Shown: positions 20,150 through 29,702 of the stretch, one piece after another
Position numbering within the stretch: position 1 is the stretch's first letter
Layout of the letters: every line of letters starts with the position of its first letter
DNA from: CAZVYN01 sp964631125
GTDB taxonomy: Bacteria; Eisenbacteria; RBG-16-71-46; CAIMUX01
Direction: 5' to 3'
DNA length: 64,000 bases
Assembly: GCA_964631125.1 (NCBI GenBank)
Contig: CAZVYN010000005.1
Location: forward strand, 39,549 to 103,548
Program-made: the position numbers and the translations under genes
Notes under the pieces: generated by a model
What the model was told of the DNA's origin: nothing
The model's database searches: none
Seen by the model: the letters and a program-made list of their open reading frames with translations, nothing else

Positions 20150-21037
20150 ATGAACGGATTCGAGATGGACTTCGGCGATAGCCCAGAGGATCCGAGCGGC
20201 GTGACGGACACGGCGACCGACGATTCCCTAGAGGAGGCGCAGTCCGGTCCTGCTTCGCCCGATCTCCGACCGACCAAGCTCGCCCGCGTGATCGCTGTCG
20301 TGAACCAGAAGGGTGGCGTGGGGAAAACCACGACCACGATCAACCTGGGCGCCGCGCTAGCCCTGCTCGATCGGAGAGTGTTGATCGTCGACTTGGATCC
20401 GCAGGCGAACGCGACGTCCGGGATCGGATTGCCTCGCGGGCGGGCGGCGTCCTACGAGTTGTTGGTCGGGGATGCTGATGTTGGGAGCCTGCTCGAGAAA
20501 ACCGAGATCGCACACCTCGACATCGTGCCGTCAGCAGCGGAACTCGCCGGCGCCGAAGTGGAGCTGGTGGGCGAAGTCCAGCGCGAATCCGTGCTACGGC
20601 GGCGAATCGCAAGTTTCGCGAGCGACTACGACTACATCTTCATCGACTGCCCGCCATCGCTCGGGCTGATCACACTGAACGCTCTGGTCGCGGCCTCCTC
20701 TGTGCTCATTCCGCTTCAGTGCGAGTACTACGCCCTGGAAGGGATCGGCCACCTACTCAACACCCTCAAGTTGGTGCAGGAACGCTTGAATCCGGATCTC
20801 CGGATCGAGGGAATCCTGCTGACCATGTTCGATGGGCGCCTCAATCTTTCGGTGCAGGTCGCAGAGGATGCGCGGCGGCACTTCGGGAGCAAAGTCTACG
20901 CGACCATGATCCCGAGGAATGTCCGACTGAGCGAAGCGCCTAGCTTCGGCAAGCCAATCGTCCTGTATGACCCCGCCTGCACGGGAGCCGTGAGTTACAT
21001 CAACCTCGCGAAGGAAGTAGACAGCCATGAACGGTAG
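20150..21037 (+). CDS. parA: chromosome partitioning ATPase ParA (Soj)
   Basis: The 295-residue protein has the deviant Walker A KGGVGKTT in AVVNQKGGVGKTTTTINLGA (starting about residue 49), then VLIVDLDPQANATSG and YIFIDCPPSLGLITLNAL. These are the marks of ParA/Soj ATPases that move ParB-parS complexes on the nucleoid. The first 40 residues are acidic and non-conserved. It overlaps parB by 11 bases. A parS site lies directly upstream, allowing ParB-dependent feedback. Confidence 0.95.
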   Translation: MNGFEMDFGDSPEDPSGVTDTATDDSLEEAQSGPASPDLRPTKLARVIAVVNQKGGVGKTTTTINLGAALALLDRRVLIVDLDPQANATSGIGLPRGRAASYELLVGDADVGSLLEKTEIAHLDIVPSAAELAGAEVELVGEVQRESVLRRRIASFASDYDYIFIDCPPSLGLITLNALVAASSVLIPLQCEYYALEGIGHLLNTLKLVQERLNPDLRIEGILLTMFDGRLNLSVQVAEDARRHFGSKVYATMIPRNVRLSEAPSFGKPIVLYDPACTGAVSYINLAKEVDSHER

Positions 21038-21926
21038 GCGTGTGCTCGGGAGGGGTCTCGACTCGCTCATCCCGCAACCGCAGGAGGCCGGCCCGACGGT
21101 AGCCGCCCCGGCGCTCATGCCGGGCACCGAGGTGGCTCAGGTGCACTGGATTCCGGTAGAACAGATCGTTCCGAATCCGCGGCAGCCGCGCACCCTCTTC
21201 AACGACGAGAAATTGCATGACCTGGCGCGGTCGATTCAGGAGAAGGGCATCCTGGAGCCACTTATTGTCCGGCCCGTGGAAGGCGGCGGGTTTGAACTGG
21301 TGGCGGGCGAGCGACGCCTCCGAGCCGCACAGTTGATCGGTCACGCGGAGGTCCCCGTGCTCTTTCGGGCGCTCGACGACCGCGCATCCCTGGAGATCGC
21401 GCTCATCGAGAACCTACAGCGAGAGGACCTCAATCCGGTGGACGAGGCGCGCGCCTACCAGAAACTGGCCGAGGAGTTTGGCCGGACGCATGCTGACATC
21501 TCGAAGGAAGTTGGGAAGGATCGAAGCACGATCACCAATCTACTCCGAATTCTCCGACTTCCCGAGTCGCTGCTCGAAGAGGTTTCACGTGGAACACTCT
21601 CCGTGGGTCACGCGCGCGTCTTGCTCGCGTTCGAGGACCGCGACGAGCAGCTCAAGGTGGGTCGGCGAATGCTCGAGGAGGCGTGGAGCGTCCGACAGGC
21701 CGAGCGCCATCTGGCCGAACGGAGCACGACGCGGCCGAAGAAGGCCGCAGCCGTCGCCCCTCAAAGAGATCGACAAGTCGTCAGGGTCGAAGAAGCGCTG
21801 CAATATGCCCTCGGTACGCAGGTAGTCCTGACGCATAGCGCCAAAGGCGGCAAGATCGAGATCCGCTACTTCAGCGACGAAGAGTTGGAGCGCATCCTCG
21901 AAATCCTGGGCATCGAGATCCGCTGA
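21027..21926 (+). CDS. parB: chromosome partitioning protein ParB (Spo0J)
   Basis: This 299-residue ParB family CTPase has GRGLDSLIP at the N-terminus, the box PNPRQPRTLF, the CTP-binding GERRLRAAQLIGH and IENLQREDLNPVDEARAYQ, and the helix-turn-helix GKDRSTITNLLRILRLPES that reads parS. The C-terminal dimerisation region ends LERILEILGIEIR. It starts inside the end of parA. A second parS-like palindrome lies within its own coding sequence at 21581-21596. It organises the origin for segregation. Confidence 0.95.
   Translation: MNGRRVLGRGLDSLIPQPQEAGPTVAAPALMPGTEVAQVHWIPVEQIVPNPRQPRTLFNDEKLHDLARSIQEKGILEPLIVRPVEGGGFELVAGERRLRAAQLIGHAEVPVLFRALDDRASLEIALIENLQREDLNPVDEARAYQKLAEEFGRTHADISKEVGKDRSTITNLLRILRLPESLLEEVSRGTLSVGHARVLLAFEDRDEQLKVGRRMLEEAWSVRQAERHLAERSTTRPKKAAAVAPQRDRQVVRVEEALQYALGTQVVLTHSAKGGKIEIRYFSDEELERILEILGIEIR
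21581..21596 (+). promoter_or_regulatory. parS: parS centromere-like site 2, inside parB
   Basis: GGTTTCACGTGGAACA differs from a perfect parS palindrome (TGTTTCACGTGGAACA) only at the first base. It is embedded in parB codons. Confidence 0.8.
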
Positions 21927-21930
21927 GAAG

Positions 21931-22722
21931 ATGCACTCACGAACGCCGGATTCCAGGGCCTCACGGCAAGAGACGATCTCGATCGTGGTTGCGCCATCCA
22001 GAACCGGCGTCGTGCGCCAATGGGAGGTTCCGGAGCGCGCGGGCCGGATTCTCCTCGTCCTCTGCCTGGTTCTGGCGATCGGTGCCATCGCCGGGGCCGT
22101 AGTCTTCGCCCGGGCCGTTCAAACCGCCAGCCGGGTTCGCTCGCTCGAAACCGAGAACGCGTCGTTGCGAACACAATTCGCGCGCGTGGATGAGTTGGAA
22201 CGCAAGCTGTACGACCTGTCCCGGCAAAACGCGAAAATGCGCCTGCTCGCTGGAATCGAGGAGGCGAGTTCCGGGCGACCCCAGCCGACACGCACGCCTC
22301 CGCAGGCTGGAGCGTCCGCCGAGTATATCGCGCCGTATCGAGGTCCGATCTCCCGGGGATTCCACGCAAGTGGGGATCGCGAGTCGCATCCCGGAACCGA
22401 CATCTCAGGGCCCCGAGGGGCGGACGTCGTGGCTGCGGCCGATGGCGTGGTCACTCGCGCAGAGTTCGACGCGATCTACGGGAACTGCATCGTCCTCGAA
22501 CATGCTGACGGATACGAATCGCTGTACGGTCACGCGGATAGTCTCTTTGTCGCGAAGGGCCAGCGCGTGCGCGCCGGCGACAGCATCGCGGCTCTGGGGA
22601 ACACTGGGCAGAGCACCGCCCCGCACCTTCATTTCGAAGTCAGGAAGGACGGGGAGCCGGTGGACCCGGCGGCGTTCGTGACAGGCTATTGGACAGGCCG
22701 GTCTGATCATGCGGACAAGTGA
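21931..22722 (+). CDS. M23 family metallopeptidase
   Basis: The 263-residue protein has one membrane helix (about residues 34-56), a coiled-coil stretch (SLETENASLRTQFARVDELE) and a LytM/M23 domain. Zinc ligands are visible in SHPGTDISGP and HLHFE. It is predicted to sit in the inner membrane and cut peptide cross-links of peptidoglycan in the periplasm. It begins 4 bases after parB and is followed by a bactofilin gene; the M23-bactofilin pairing is widespread and associated with cell-shape control. No promoter is evident, so it is likely transcribed with parAB. Confidence 0.92.
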   Translation: MHSRTPDSRASRQETISIVVAPSRTGVVRQWEVPERAGRILLVLCLVLAIGAIAGAVVFARAVQTASRVRSLETENASLRTQFARVDELERKLYDLSRQNAKMRLLAGIEEASSGRPQPTRTPPQAGASAEYIAPYRGPISRGFHASGDRESHPGTDISGPRGADVVAAADGVVTRAEFDAIYGNCIVLEHADGYESLYGHADSLFVAKGQRVRAGDSIAALGNTGQSTAPHLHFEVRKDGEPVDPAAFVTGYWTGRSDHADK

Positions 22723-22758
22723 GGGAACGGGGATCGATCCCGGGAGATTGGATCACGG

Positions 22759-23229
22759 ATGAAGAGGGAGGGGTCAATGTTCGGCAAGAACGCGGAAGCA
22801 GCGCCGGCAGGAGGAAAGCACACGCAGTCGATCCTGCAGGAGGGAGTCTTCCTGAGGGGCGAATTCGACGCGAAGGGTGACGTTCGGCTCGACGGGCGGC
22901 TCGACGGGAAGATCCGGGTATCGGAGCGACTCACCATCGGTGCGGCGGGAAGGCTCGAGGCCGACGTCGAAGCAGCTGAAGTGATCGTGATGGGAGAGGT
23001 GAAGGGAACGATCCGCGCGCAGCGCCGGCTGGAGATGCGAAAAGGCGCGAGAGTCACGGGCGATGTGTCCTGCCCGAATCTGATCGTCGAAGAGGGCGTC
23101 TTCTTCCAGGGTCATTCGAGCATGGGAGCGGTCGCTGCGGAGGGGCTGGAGGTCGTCGCCGGCGGGAAGCCCAGAGAGTCTCAAGCAAAGCCAGGCGACG
23201 GGGACGAGTTCAGGCACATGGTCCAGTAG
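22759..23229 (+). CDS. bactofilin
   Basis: The 156-residue protein has the DUF583 beta-helix: ILQEGVFLRGEFDAKGDVRL, DGRLDGKIRVSERLTIGAAG, VIVMGEVKGTIRAQRRLEM and GARVTGDVSCPNLIVEEGVF. Bactofilins polymerise into cytoskeletal filaments under the membrane. The short unstructured N-terminus (AAPAGGKHTQS) and C-terminal tail are typical. It follows the M23 peptidase gene with a 36-base gap, supporting a shared role in local peptidoglycan remodelling. The start could also be the ATG 6 codons downstream (MFGKNAE). Confidence 0.93.
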   Translation: MKREGSMFGKNAEAAPAGGKHTQSILQEGVFLRGEFDAKGDVRLDGRLDGKIRVSERLTIGAAGRLEADVEAAEVIVMGEVKGTIRAQRRLEMRKGARVTGDVSCPNLIVEEGVFFQGHSSMGAVAAEGLEVVAGGKPRESQAKPGDGDEFRHMVQ

Positions 23230-23421
23230 TAAGTCCCGCGACCGCCCCGTCCAACGTTCCGTCGGAATGAGGAAAGCCTTCGCAATCGCCCTCGATACGT
23301 GTGGACAATCCAGTAACAACATGTCACGCAATGTTTTAGAGTGTCGATGACTTGTTGATATCGACAACCCGCGGGCTTGGGTGGAACCGCACCGCCACGG
23401 CCGCCCGAATCGGCTTTCTGT

Positions 23422-23451
23422 TTGACACGTCAAAAGTTGCAAGCCTAAGAT
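23422..23451 (+). promoter_or_regulatory. sigma70-type promoter candidate
   Basis: TTGACA (23422-23427) is followed after 18 bases by TAAGAT (23446-23451), matching four of six -10 positions. It lies about 80 bases before the start of the FGE-like lipoprotein gene and is the only recognised signal in the 302-base gap 23230-23531. Confidence 0.5.
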
Positions 23452-23531
23452 CCGCCGCGGATTCCGGGGAGGACGCGACGTCCGAATCAGGAGTCTCTTC
23501 GCCGCTTGGGGTTGGAAAGGGAAGTCTCGGA

Positions 23532-25361
23532 ATGCTTGTTTCGCGTCGAAGGGGTGTCGACAGAGTGGCCAAGAGTCCCGAGGGAAGGTGCAGAGTTCCA
23601 GTAGCACTGCTGTGGCATCCCTTGTCCTGGTTTGCGATGGTCCTGCCCGTGCTCCTGATCTCCCTGGGCGCTTGCTCAGAGGATGATCCACCGACTCCTC
23701 CCGACACTCAGCCTCCCGAAGTGCTCCTGGTCTATCCGACGCGCGACGTCGACGACCCATTCACGGTCAGCGACTCTGTCGACGTTGTTGTCGTTGCGCG
23801 AGATCAATCCGGCATCTCTTCGGTTGAGATGTATTTCTCGCGCCCCGGCGATCCGGCGAGAACATTGATCGGCCAGACAGCGAACTCGGTGGAACTGAGC
23901 GACCTGCCGGACAGCGTGGCCAAGGCGATCACGGTTCCTGACGGCTTCTCGCTCTACTCGGTGCGCTGGAGAACCGCAACGATCCGAAGCGGCTCGACTC
24001 CGCAGGTGCTCTCGGTCGCTCTCGATGCGAACGGCAATCGGGGTGTCTCGAGCGACCTCACGGTCTATGTCCTGAATCGCGGACAACGACTCGAGCCGCC
24101 GAGGGTGGATTTCATCATCTCGCCCCCGAATGGCTCATTCCATGACGAGTTTGCTTTCGACCCGACCGGGTTGACGTTCGACGAGAGCGAGATCAATACG
24201 CCGGAACAGATCCGCCTGCGATGGGACTTCAACGGCGACGCTCGACCCTCTGACCCTGACGAGAGTCGCTGGGAAGTAAAGTGGTCCGATCGCGCGAACG
24301 CCTCCCAAGTGCAGCGCTATACGTACCAAGGCGCGGGGAGCTATATCGTCAAGGCCGAAGCCAGAAATACGTACTTGGAGAACGAGACATCGATTCGGCA
24401 GCGCTCGCTCATCGTCAGCGCGTCGGTCACGGATCCGGCGCCGCCGAACCCGGAGGACTATCTGCTGCTGCCGGCCGGCACGTACCGCGTCGGGAATGCA
24501 GACTCCACGATGCTCAGAAGCGGCCTGGCCGACGCCGACGAGTACCCGAATCACGCCGTGCGTCTGAACTTCAACGCGAGAGTCTCGAAGTTCGAAGTCA
24601 CCACCGCTCTCTACCTCGGGTACATCAACGAGGCATCGCAAGCGGACCCGCCGCTGGTCCGTCTCGTCGCTGGACAGATCGTCTTCAATGATCTTGCAGC
24701 GCCGGTGGACTCGGCGGATCACGTCTACGTGTCGCTGGACGACACGAGAATCTTCTTCGATCCGGACGACAGCCAGTTCCGGATCCGGGCGGGATACGAG
24801 CAACACCCGATGACCGGCGTCACCTTCCGTGGCGCCCTGGCCTACTGCTCCCACTACGGACTCCGGCTCTTGACGGAATCGGAGTGGGAGGTCCTGGCTC
24901 GAGGCGATTCGTTGGCTTGGAGTTACCCCTACGGTCGGTCGCTCTTCGACGGCGATCCGACGGGCCAGAGGCGGATCAATTACGAGGACTCGGGAGATCC
25001 CTTCGAAGACGATAGTTCGGACATTCTGTCCGGGACGACTCCGGTTGGGTTCTATGACGGACGCGTTGCCTCGGGATTCGAGACCATCGACACACCCAGC
25101 CCGCTGCTCCCGGTAGGCGCGTACGACGTCAGCGGAAATGTCGCTGAGTGGGTAGGCGACTGGTACGCACGGTATGGGCGCGACCAGCTCGAGGATCCGA
25201 CCGGCCCGTTGGAGGGTGTCTTCAAGGTCATCCGGGGGGGCAGCCACGTCAACGGACCACGCGGCGTGCGCGTGACGGCCCGCGCCATCGGTTCGGTCAA
25301 CGAGTCGTATCCCACGGTCGGCTTCCGCCCTGCCTACACGGATTTCGAGGGGCTTCGGTAG
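23532..25361 (+). CDS. lipoprotein with formylglycine-generating-enzyme (SUMF1/FGE-sulfatase) domain
   Basis: The ATG at 23532 has AAGGGAAG upstream. A lipobox LGAC with Cys about residue 48 follows the hydrophobic run MVLPVLLISL, so export and lipidation are likely, though the n-region is long (an ATG at 23637 would shorten it). Residues 55-230 look like bacterial surface beta domains, and about 250-350 contain a PKD-like segment (RLRWDFNGDARPSDPDESRW). The C-terminal 250 residues are an FGE-sulfatase fold: DEYPNHAVRLNFNARVSKFE, RLLTESEWEVLARG, SGNVAEWVGDWY and VIRGGSHVNG. Many such proteins are non-catalytic; the copper-binding Cys pair of true FGE was not recognised. Confidence 0.85.
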   Translation: MLVSRRRGVDRVAKSPEGRCRVPVALLWHPLSWFAMVLPVLLISLGACSEDDPPTPPDTQPPEVLLVYPTRDVDDPFTVSDSVDVVVVARDQSGISSVEMYFSRPGDPARTLIGQTANSVELSDLPDSVAKAITVPDGFSLYSVRWRTATIRSGSTPQVLSVALDANGNRGVSSDLTVYVLNRGQRLEPPRVDFIISPPNGSFHDEFAFDPTGLTFDESEINTPEQIRLRWDFNGDARPSDPDESRWEVKWSDRANASQVQRYTYQGAGSYIVKAEARNTYLENETSIRQRSLIVSASVTDPAPPNPEDYLLLPAGTYRVGNADSTMLRSGLADADEYPNHAVRLNFNARVSKFEVTTALYLGYINEASQADPPLVRLVAGQIVFNDLAAPVDSADHVYVSLDDTRIFFDPDDSQFRIRAGYEQHPMTGVTFRGALAYCSHYGLRLLTESEWEVLARGDSLAWSYPYGRSLFDGDPTGQRRINYEDSGDPFEDDSSDILSGTTPVGFYDGRVASGFETIDTPSPLLPVGAYDVSGNVAEWVGDWYARYGRDQLEDPTGPLEGVFKVIRGGSHVNGPRGVRVTARAIGSVNESYPTVGFRPAYTDFEGLR

Positions 25362-25415
25362 AAGCGAGTCGAGACTCGGCGCGCCGCTCTCGGGCCCGTT
25401 TCCCTGCAGGCAGGA

Positions 25416-27305
25416 ATGGAGAGAGTATCCTTGTCCCGGAAGTCCGACTGGCTCTGCACTCTCGGTCTCGTCCTCCTCGCGGTGATCGTCTACTGGGGAA
25501 CGACGACCCACGCCCGCCTCCGAGAGGACCAGCAGGTCGTCTGGTCGAACTCTTCGATCTCGGGTTCCGATCTGAAGGGCGCGCTGCTCGGTAACTTCTA
25601 CGCCAACTCCGCGGAGACGCGCAGCGTCGTGCGACCCGTAAGCGCGCTGTTCCTCCGGACCGCGCACGCGGTCTTCACCTTCGACCGGGCCTTGTACCAG
25701 TCGCTGCTCATCGCTTTGCACGGAACCGCCACGGCGCTCTTGTTCTGGCTGGCGCGGCGTCGAGGGATCGAGAGAATCCCCGCGGGCGTCATGGCGGGGC
25801 TCTTCGCGGTCCACCCCCTGACAACAGTCGCCACTCTCACGCTCGCGGGAACCAGCCACGTTCTGGCGCTGACGTTCGCGCTCGGCGCCCTCTTGCTCTC
25901 TCCTGCGCGCGCGAACCGGAAGACGGGGTCGTTGTCGGCCTGGATTCCGTCGCTGCTCTTACTTCTCGCCGCCATCCTCTCGCACGAGGCGGCATTCGCG
26001 TTCGCGCCCGTTCTGTTCGTGTGGGCGCTACCGGTCGGTGAACGCGAGGCATCCCGAACGGTTCGCGCTTCCGGACCGCCGAGATCGTTGCTCTTCGGTC
26101 TGGTCGGAGTCATCGCGGTTGCGATCGCCTGGCGGTTGATCGCGGACGCGGCCTTGAGCCCAACGCAGCAGGCGGCGCGAGCCGTGACGATCACGAGCGG
26201 CCTTTCGTGGTTCGAGACGGCGCGGTCCGGATGCGCCGGAGTGCTCGTCGCGCTCGGGCTGTTCGTGGCGCCCTGGCGTCTGAGTTATGTGCACGACGGA
26301 CTCTTGTCGCTGAACGGCGTCCTCGGCGCGACCGCGGTGGCGGGCGGCCTGCTCGCACTCATCGGACTGGCGGCCTGGTTAGGGATGGACCTGCGCCGCG
26401 GAGCAAGCGAACGGTCGCGGTGGATCGCGCTGGCGTTCTTCCCGCTGCTCGCCGCCTCAGGCGTCTTGATCCCTACCGGCGATCTGCTGAACGCACGCAT
26501 GCTCTACTTGGCGCTGCCCGGCCTGCTCGCACTTGTGGTGATCGTACTGCCCGCGCTGGTCGCGACGAGGACGGGTCGCGCCCCAGGAACGAAGCGCGCT
26601 AACGGCGGTCGGTTGGCGCTGGGGCTCGGGGTTGCCGTCGCGCTCCTGTTTGCGGCGCGGACCGTCGTGCGAGCCAGGGACTTCCAAGATCGAGAGACGC
26701 TGATCAAGGCGCAGATAGCGACCGATCCGTATTCCGCCCAGGCCCACTTCGAACTCGGGAATCTCTATCTGGACCGGAGCGCCTGGGAAGCCGCGCGAGC
26801 GGAGTACGAGAGGGCGGTGGAGTTGCGTCCGGAGCTCTGGGAGGCATGGATCAATCTCGGCGCCGCCTACTTCAACAGTAACGAACTCGGTCTGTCGATG
26901 CGTTGCTACGAGCAAGCCTGGCCGCACGTGAAGGACTCGGCCGAGTTCACGACCGTCCGAGGGCGGCTGCTCTTCAACCGCGCGCTCATCCTGACGAAGC
27001 AAAACCGAAACACCGAGGCGTCGGTGAATCTGGAAGAAGCGCTGGAGATCTTTCCAAACCATTTACGCGCGCACGCGATCTTGGCGCACATCTACGCCAA
27101 TAGTAACGAGTACCTCGAGCAGTCGAGGTTCCACCTCGAACGCGCGATCGACTTGCAGCCCGACCCCGACGCGCGCCGGAAGCTGCAGACCAAGCTGGCC
27201 GAGATCGAGAAGCGAACGGTCCGCAAGGAAGCGTTCGAGGAGCACGGCGACATGAACAAGGCGCTCGACGAGTACACACCCGAAGAGCCGGCGGAGACTG
27301 AGTAG
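25416..27305 (+). CDS. polytopic membrane protein with C-terminal TPR repeats
   Basis: The 629-residue protein has about ten hydrophobic segments over residues 8-425 and then three or more TPR units (SAQAHFELGNLYLDRSAWEA; PELWEAWINLGAAYFNSNEL; LRAHAILAHIYANSNEYLEQ). This build recalls TMTC-like proteins or GT-C type glycosyltransferase relatives, but I see no diagnostic catalytic motif. The TPR part probably faces the periplasm and holds partner proteins. It starts 54 bases after the FGE-like lipoprotein with AGGCAGGA upstream, so the two may form an operon. Confidence 0.75.
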   Translation: MERVSLSRKSDWLCTLGLVLLAVIVYWGTTTHARLREDQQVVWSNSSISGSDLKGALLGNFYANSAETRSVVRPVSALFLRTAHAVFTFDRALYQSLLIALHGTATALLFWLARRRGIERIPAGVMAGLFAVHPLTTVATLTLAGTSHVLALTFALGALLLSPARANRKTGSLSAWIPSLLLLLAAILSHEAAFAFAPVLFVWALPVGEREASRTVRASGPPRSLLFGLVGVIAVAIAWRLIADAALSPTQQAARAVTITSGLSWFETARSGCAGVLVALGLFVAPWRLSYVHDGLLSLNGVLGATAVAGGLLALIGLAAWLGMDLRRGASERSRWIALAFFPLLAASGVLIPTGDLLNARMLYLALPGLLALVVIVLPALVATRTGRAPGTKRANGGRLALGLGVAVALLFAARTVVRARDFQDRETLIKAQIATDPYSAQAHFELGNLYLDRSAWEAARAEYERAVELRPELWEAWINLGAAYFNSNELGLSMRCYEQAWPHVKDSAEFTTVRGRLLFNRALILTKQNRNTEASVNLEEALEIFPNHLRAHAILAHIYANSNEYLEQSRFHLERAIDLQPDPDARRKLQTKLAEIEKRTVRKEAFEEHGDMNKALDEYTPEEPAETE

Positions 27306-27363
27306 CCATCGGACACTCCGCTGCCGGCGAGCACCGAGCAGCCGGCGAAGGAGCATCAGCCGT

Positions 27364-29652
27364 CTATTCCGCCGCTCGTCGACCTCGCTCGGCGGCCAGA
27401 GGGAGAGGGCGAACGCTGGACCGCCGCTCGGCCACTTCGGCGCCCATGAGCGCGCGCGCCTCGCGGATGATGTCCCCCTCGGACGGCAACACCGAGTAGG
27501 CGGCGGGTCCGAGTGGAATGTAGGTGTCTTCACCGCAGACGCGTCCGACCGGTAGGCCGGGTCCGCAGCTCTCTGCGATCGCCGTGATGATCCCTTCGCC
27601 CAATCCCCCCGTGCGACGTCCCTCGTCCACGATCAAGACGCGGCCGCACTGGGTCGCCTGCTCTGCGATGAAGAGACGGTTGAGCGGGTTGAGCCAGCGG
27701 AGATCGGCGATCCGCGCGCGCACACCGTGCTGCCGCTCGAGTACGCGCGCGGCGCGCAACGAGAGATAAGCGCCGTTTCCGTAGGTGAAGATCACGAGGT
27801 CTCGGTGCTCCGGCCGGTAGACGCGACCCTCGCCGAGCGGGATCGCAACCTCGGCCGCGGGCGGATCGAACTGCCAGCCCCCGTCCTTCGGTTCATGCAG
27901 GTCCTTCGTCATGTAGAGCGCGATCGGCTCGAGGAAGGCGACGATTCTGCCGTCGACCCGCGCGAGCGCGGCGCACGTGCGTAGCATCGCGATGGCGTCG
28001 TCGCCGCGAGACGGACAGGCCAGCACCAACCCGGGGATGTCGCGGAGCGCCGTGATCGAATTGTCGTTGTGGAAGTGTCCGCCGAAACCGCGTTGATACG
28101 CGAGGCTGGCCATCCTGAGCAGCATCGGGTTCCGATACTGGTCGTTGGAGAAGTATTGGAGCGAACTCGCCTCTCCGCGGATCTGGTCGCACGCGTTGTG
28201 GAAGTAGGCGAGGTACTGGATCTCGGGGATGGGCAGAAAGCCCATATTGGCCGCGCCCTGCGCCAACCCGAGGATCGACTGTTCATCCAACAACGTGTCG
28301 AAGACACGCTCGGGGCCGAAGCGCCCCTGCAGGCCGGTCGTGACGTTGTAGACGCCGCCCTTCTTCGCCACGTCCTCGCCGAAGACGATCGCCTCCGGAT
28401 ACTTCGTCATCAACTCGTGCAGACCGACGTTGAGCAGCGCCGCTAGATGTCGTCCGGGTTTCGCTTCGAGCGAAACGTGGACTCCGCTCTTCCGCGAAGC
28501 CTCCTTCGTCACCGCCGCTGGCGTATAGGGCGCAAGTGGCCCCATCACCTGCTCCTTCGTCTCCAGCCGCGGCCGCTCCACTGCCCGATCCGCCGCCTCC
28601 TGCACCCGCATTCGCGTCGCCTCATAACGACCGCGGATCTGATCCGCGGTCAGAAGGCCCGCATCGAGCACGAGCCGCGCTGTGTGCAGCAGCGGATCCT
28701 CTGCTTCCACCAACTCGATCTCCACCTCACTGTGGTATTCGAACTCCACATCCGATCCGGCATGCCCGAGCATGCGCACGACCGAGAGATGGAGGAACGC
28801 CGGCCGCCGCGTCGTTCGCGCGTGGTCCACCGCGCGGGCGGCGATTTCATAGGCATCCACGAGGTCGAGTCCATCGGCTCCGAAGTAGGTGAGACCCGGG
28901 CGAGCCGAGAAACTCTCGCGGATGAACCCTGCCGGCGTGTCGGTCGAGATCCCGATGCCGTTGTCTTCGCAGACGAAGAGGATGGGGACTTCCCATCCGC
29001 GCCGCTGCGCCCAATTCGCGAGGTTGAAGGCGCCCTGCGCCGTGCTGTGGTTGGTGCTGGCGTCGCCGAAGGAACAGATCGCGATGCTGTCGGACGGGAT
29101 GGGGAGCTCTCTCTGGAGCTTTCCAGCGCGCCAGATGGCGATCGCCGTTCCCACCGACTTGGGTAGATGGCTCGCGATGGTCGAGGTCTGCGGCAAGATC
29201 CAGAGCGGTTTCGAACCCCAGACCTTGTGACGTCCGCCCGAGATCGGATCCTCGGCGCTCGCCACTTGCGACAACGTCGTGTCGTAGATCGGGTCGATCG
29301 CGGGCAGATGGCGCGCCCGCTCGATCATGAGGGCTCCACTGCGATAGTGGAGGAACGCCGGATCCGTGTGCCGCGAGACGCGGCCCACGACTACATTCCC
29401 TTCATGCCCCGACGAGCCGATGGTGTAGAACGCGCGGTCGAGTTGCCGCAGCTTGCGCGCCACCAGATCCAGGTGCCGCGACGCCATCTGCGACTCGAAG
29501 AGCTCGAGCAGGACGCGGCCGGTGAGACGGCTGGACGGGGCGAGCCGATCGTCCGGCGTCAGAGCGCCTGGTTGCGCAGCCGGATCGTCCTCCCACGTCT
29601 CCAAGATTCGCAGGAAGTTCTGATCGACGACCTCGGACCGGTTGTAGTTCAT
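27364..29652 (-). CDS. 2-oxoacid dehydrogenase E1, fused alpha and beta subunits
   Basis: The 762-residue protein joins an E1-alpha domain and an E1-beta domain. The alpha part has YRSGALMIERA and the thiamine-diphosphate motif GDASTNHSTAQGAFNLANWA ending in NGIGIS. The beta part has AIVFGEDVAKKGGVYNVTTG and DEQSILGLAQGAANMGFLPI. It should decarboxylate branched-chain or related 2-oxoacids and pass the acyl group to an E2 lipoyl protein. No E2 or E3 gene is nearby. I chose the ATG at 29652 (MNYNRSEVV); the longer frame to 29907 is antisense to the RES toxin's C-terminus and lacks similarity. Confidence 0.88.
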   Translation of the reverse strand: MNYNRSEVVDQNFLRILETWEDDPAAQPGALTPDDRLAPSSRLTGRVLLELFESQMASRHLDLVARKLRQLDRAFYTIGSSGHEGNVVVGRVSRHTDPAFLHYRSGALMIERARHLPAIDPIYDTTLSQVASAEDPISGGRHKVWGSKPLWILPQTSTIASHLPKSVGTAIAIWRAGKLQRELPIPSDSIAICSFGDASTNHSTAQGAFNLANWAQRRGWEVPILFVCEDNGIGISTDTPAGFIRESFSARPGLTYFGADGLDLVDAYEIAARAVDHARTTRRPAFLHLSVVRMLGHAGSDVEFEYHSEVEIELVEAEDPLLHTARLVLDAGLLTADQIRGRYEATRMRVQEAADRAVERPRLETKEQVMGPLAPYTPAAVTKEASRKSGVHVSLEAKPGRHLAALLNVGLHELMTKYPEAIVFGEDVAKKGGVYNVTTGLQGRFGPERVFDTLLDEQSILGLAQGAANMGFLPIPEIQYLAYFHNACDQIRGEASSLQYFSNDQYRNPMLLRMASLAYQRGFGGHFHNDNSITALRDIPGLVLACPSRGDDAIAMLRTCAALARVDGRIVAFLEPIALYMTKDLHEPKDGGWQFDPPAAEVAIPLGEGRVYRPEHRDLVIFTYGNGAYLSLRAARVLERQHGVRARIADLRWLNPLNRLFIAEQATQCGRVLIVDEGRRTGGLGEGIITAIAESCGPGLPVGRVCGEDTYIPLGPAAYSVLPSEGDIIREARALMGAEVAERRSSVRPLPLAAERGRRAAE

Positions 29653-29702
29653 GGGGCGGGATGTTAGCAGGCCGAAGAGCGCGATCGCTCGTCGAGTCCG
29701 CG

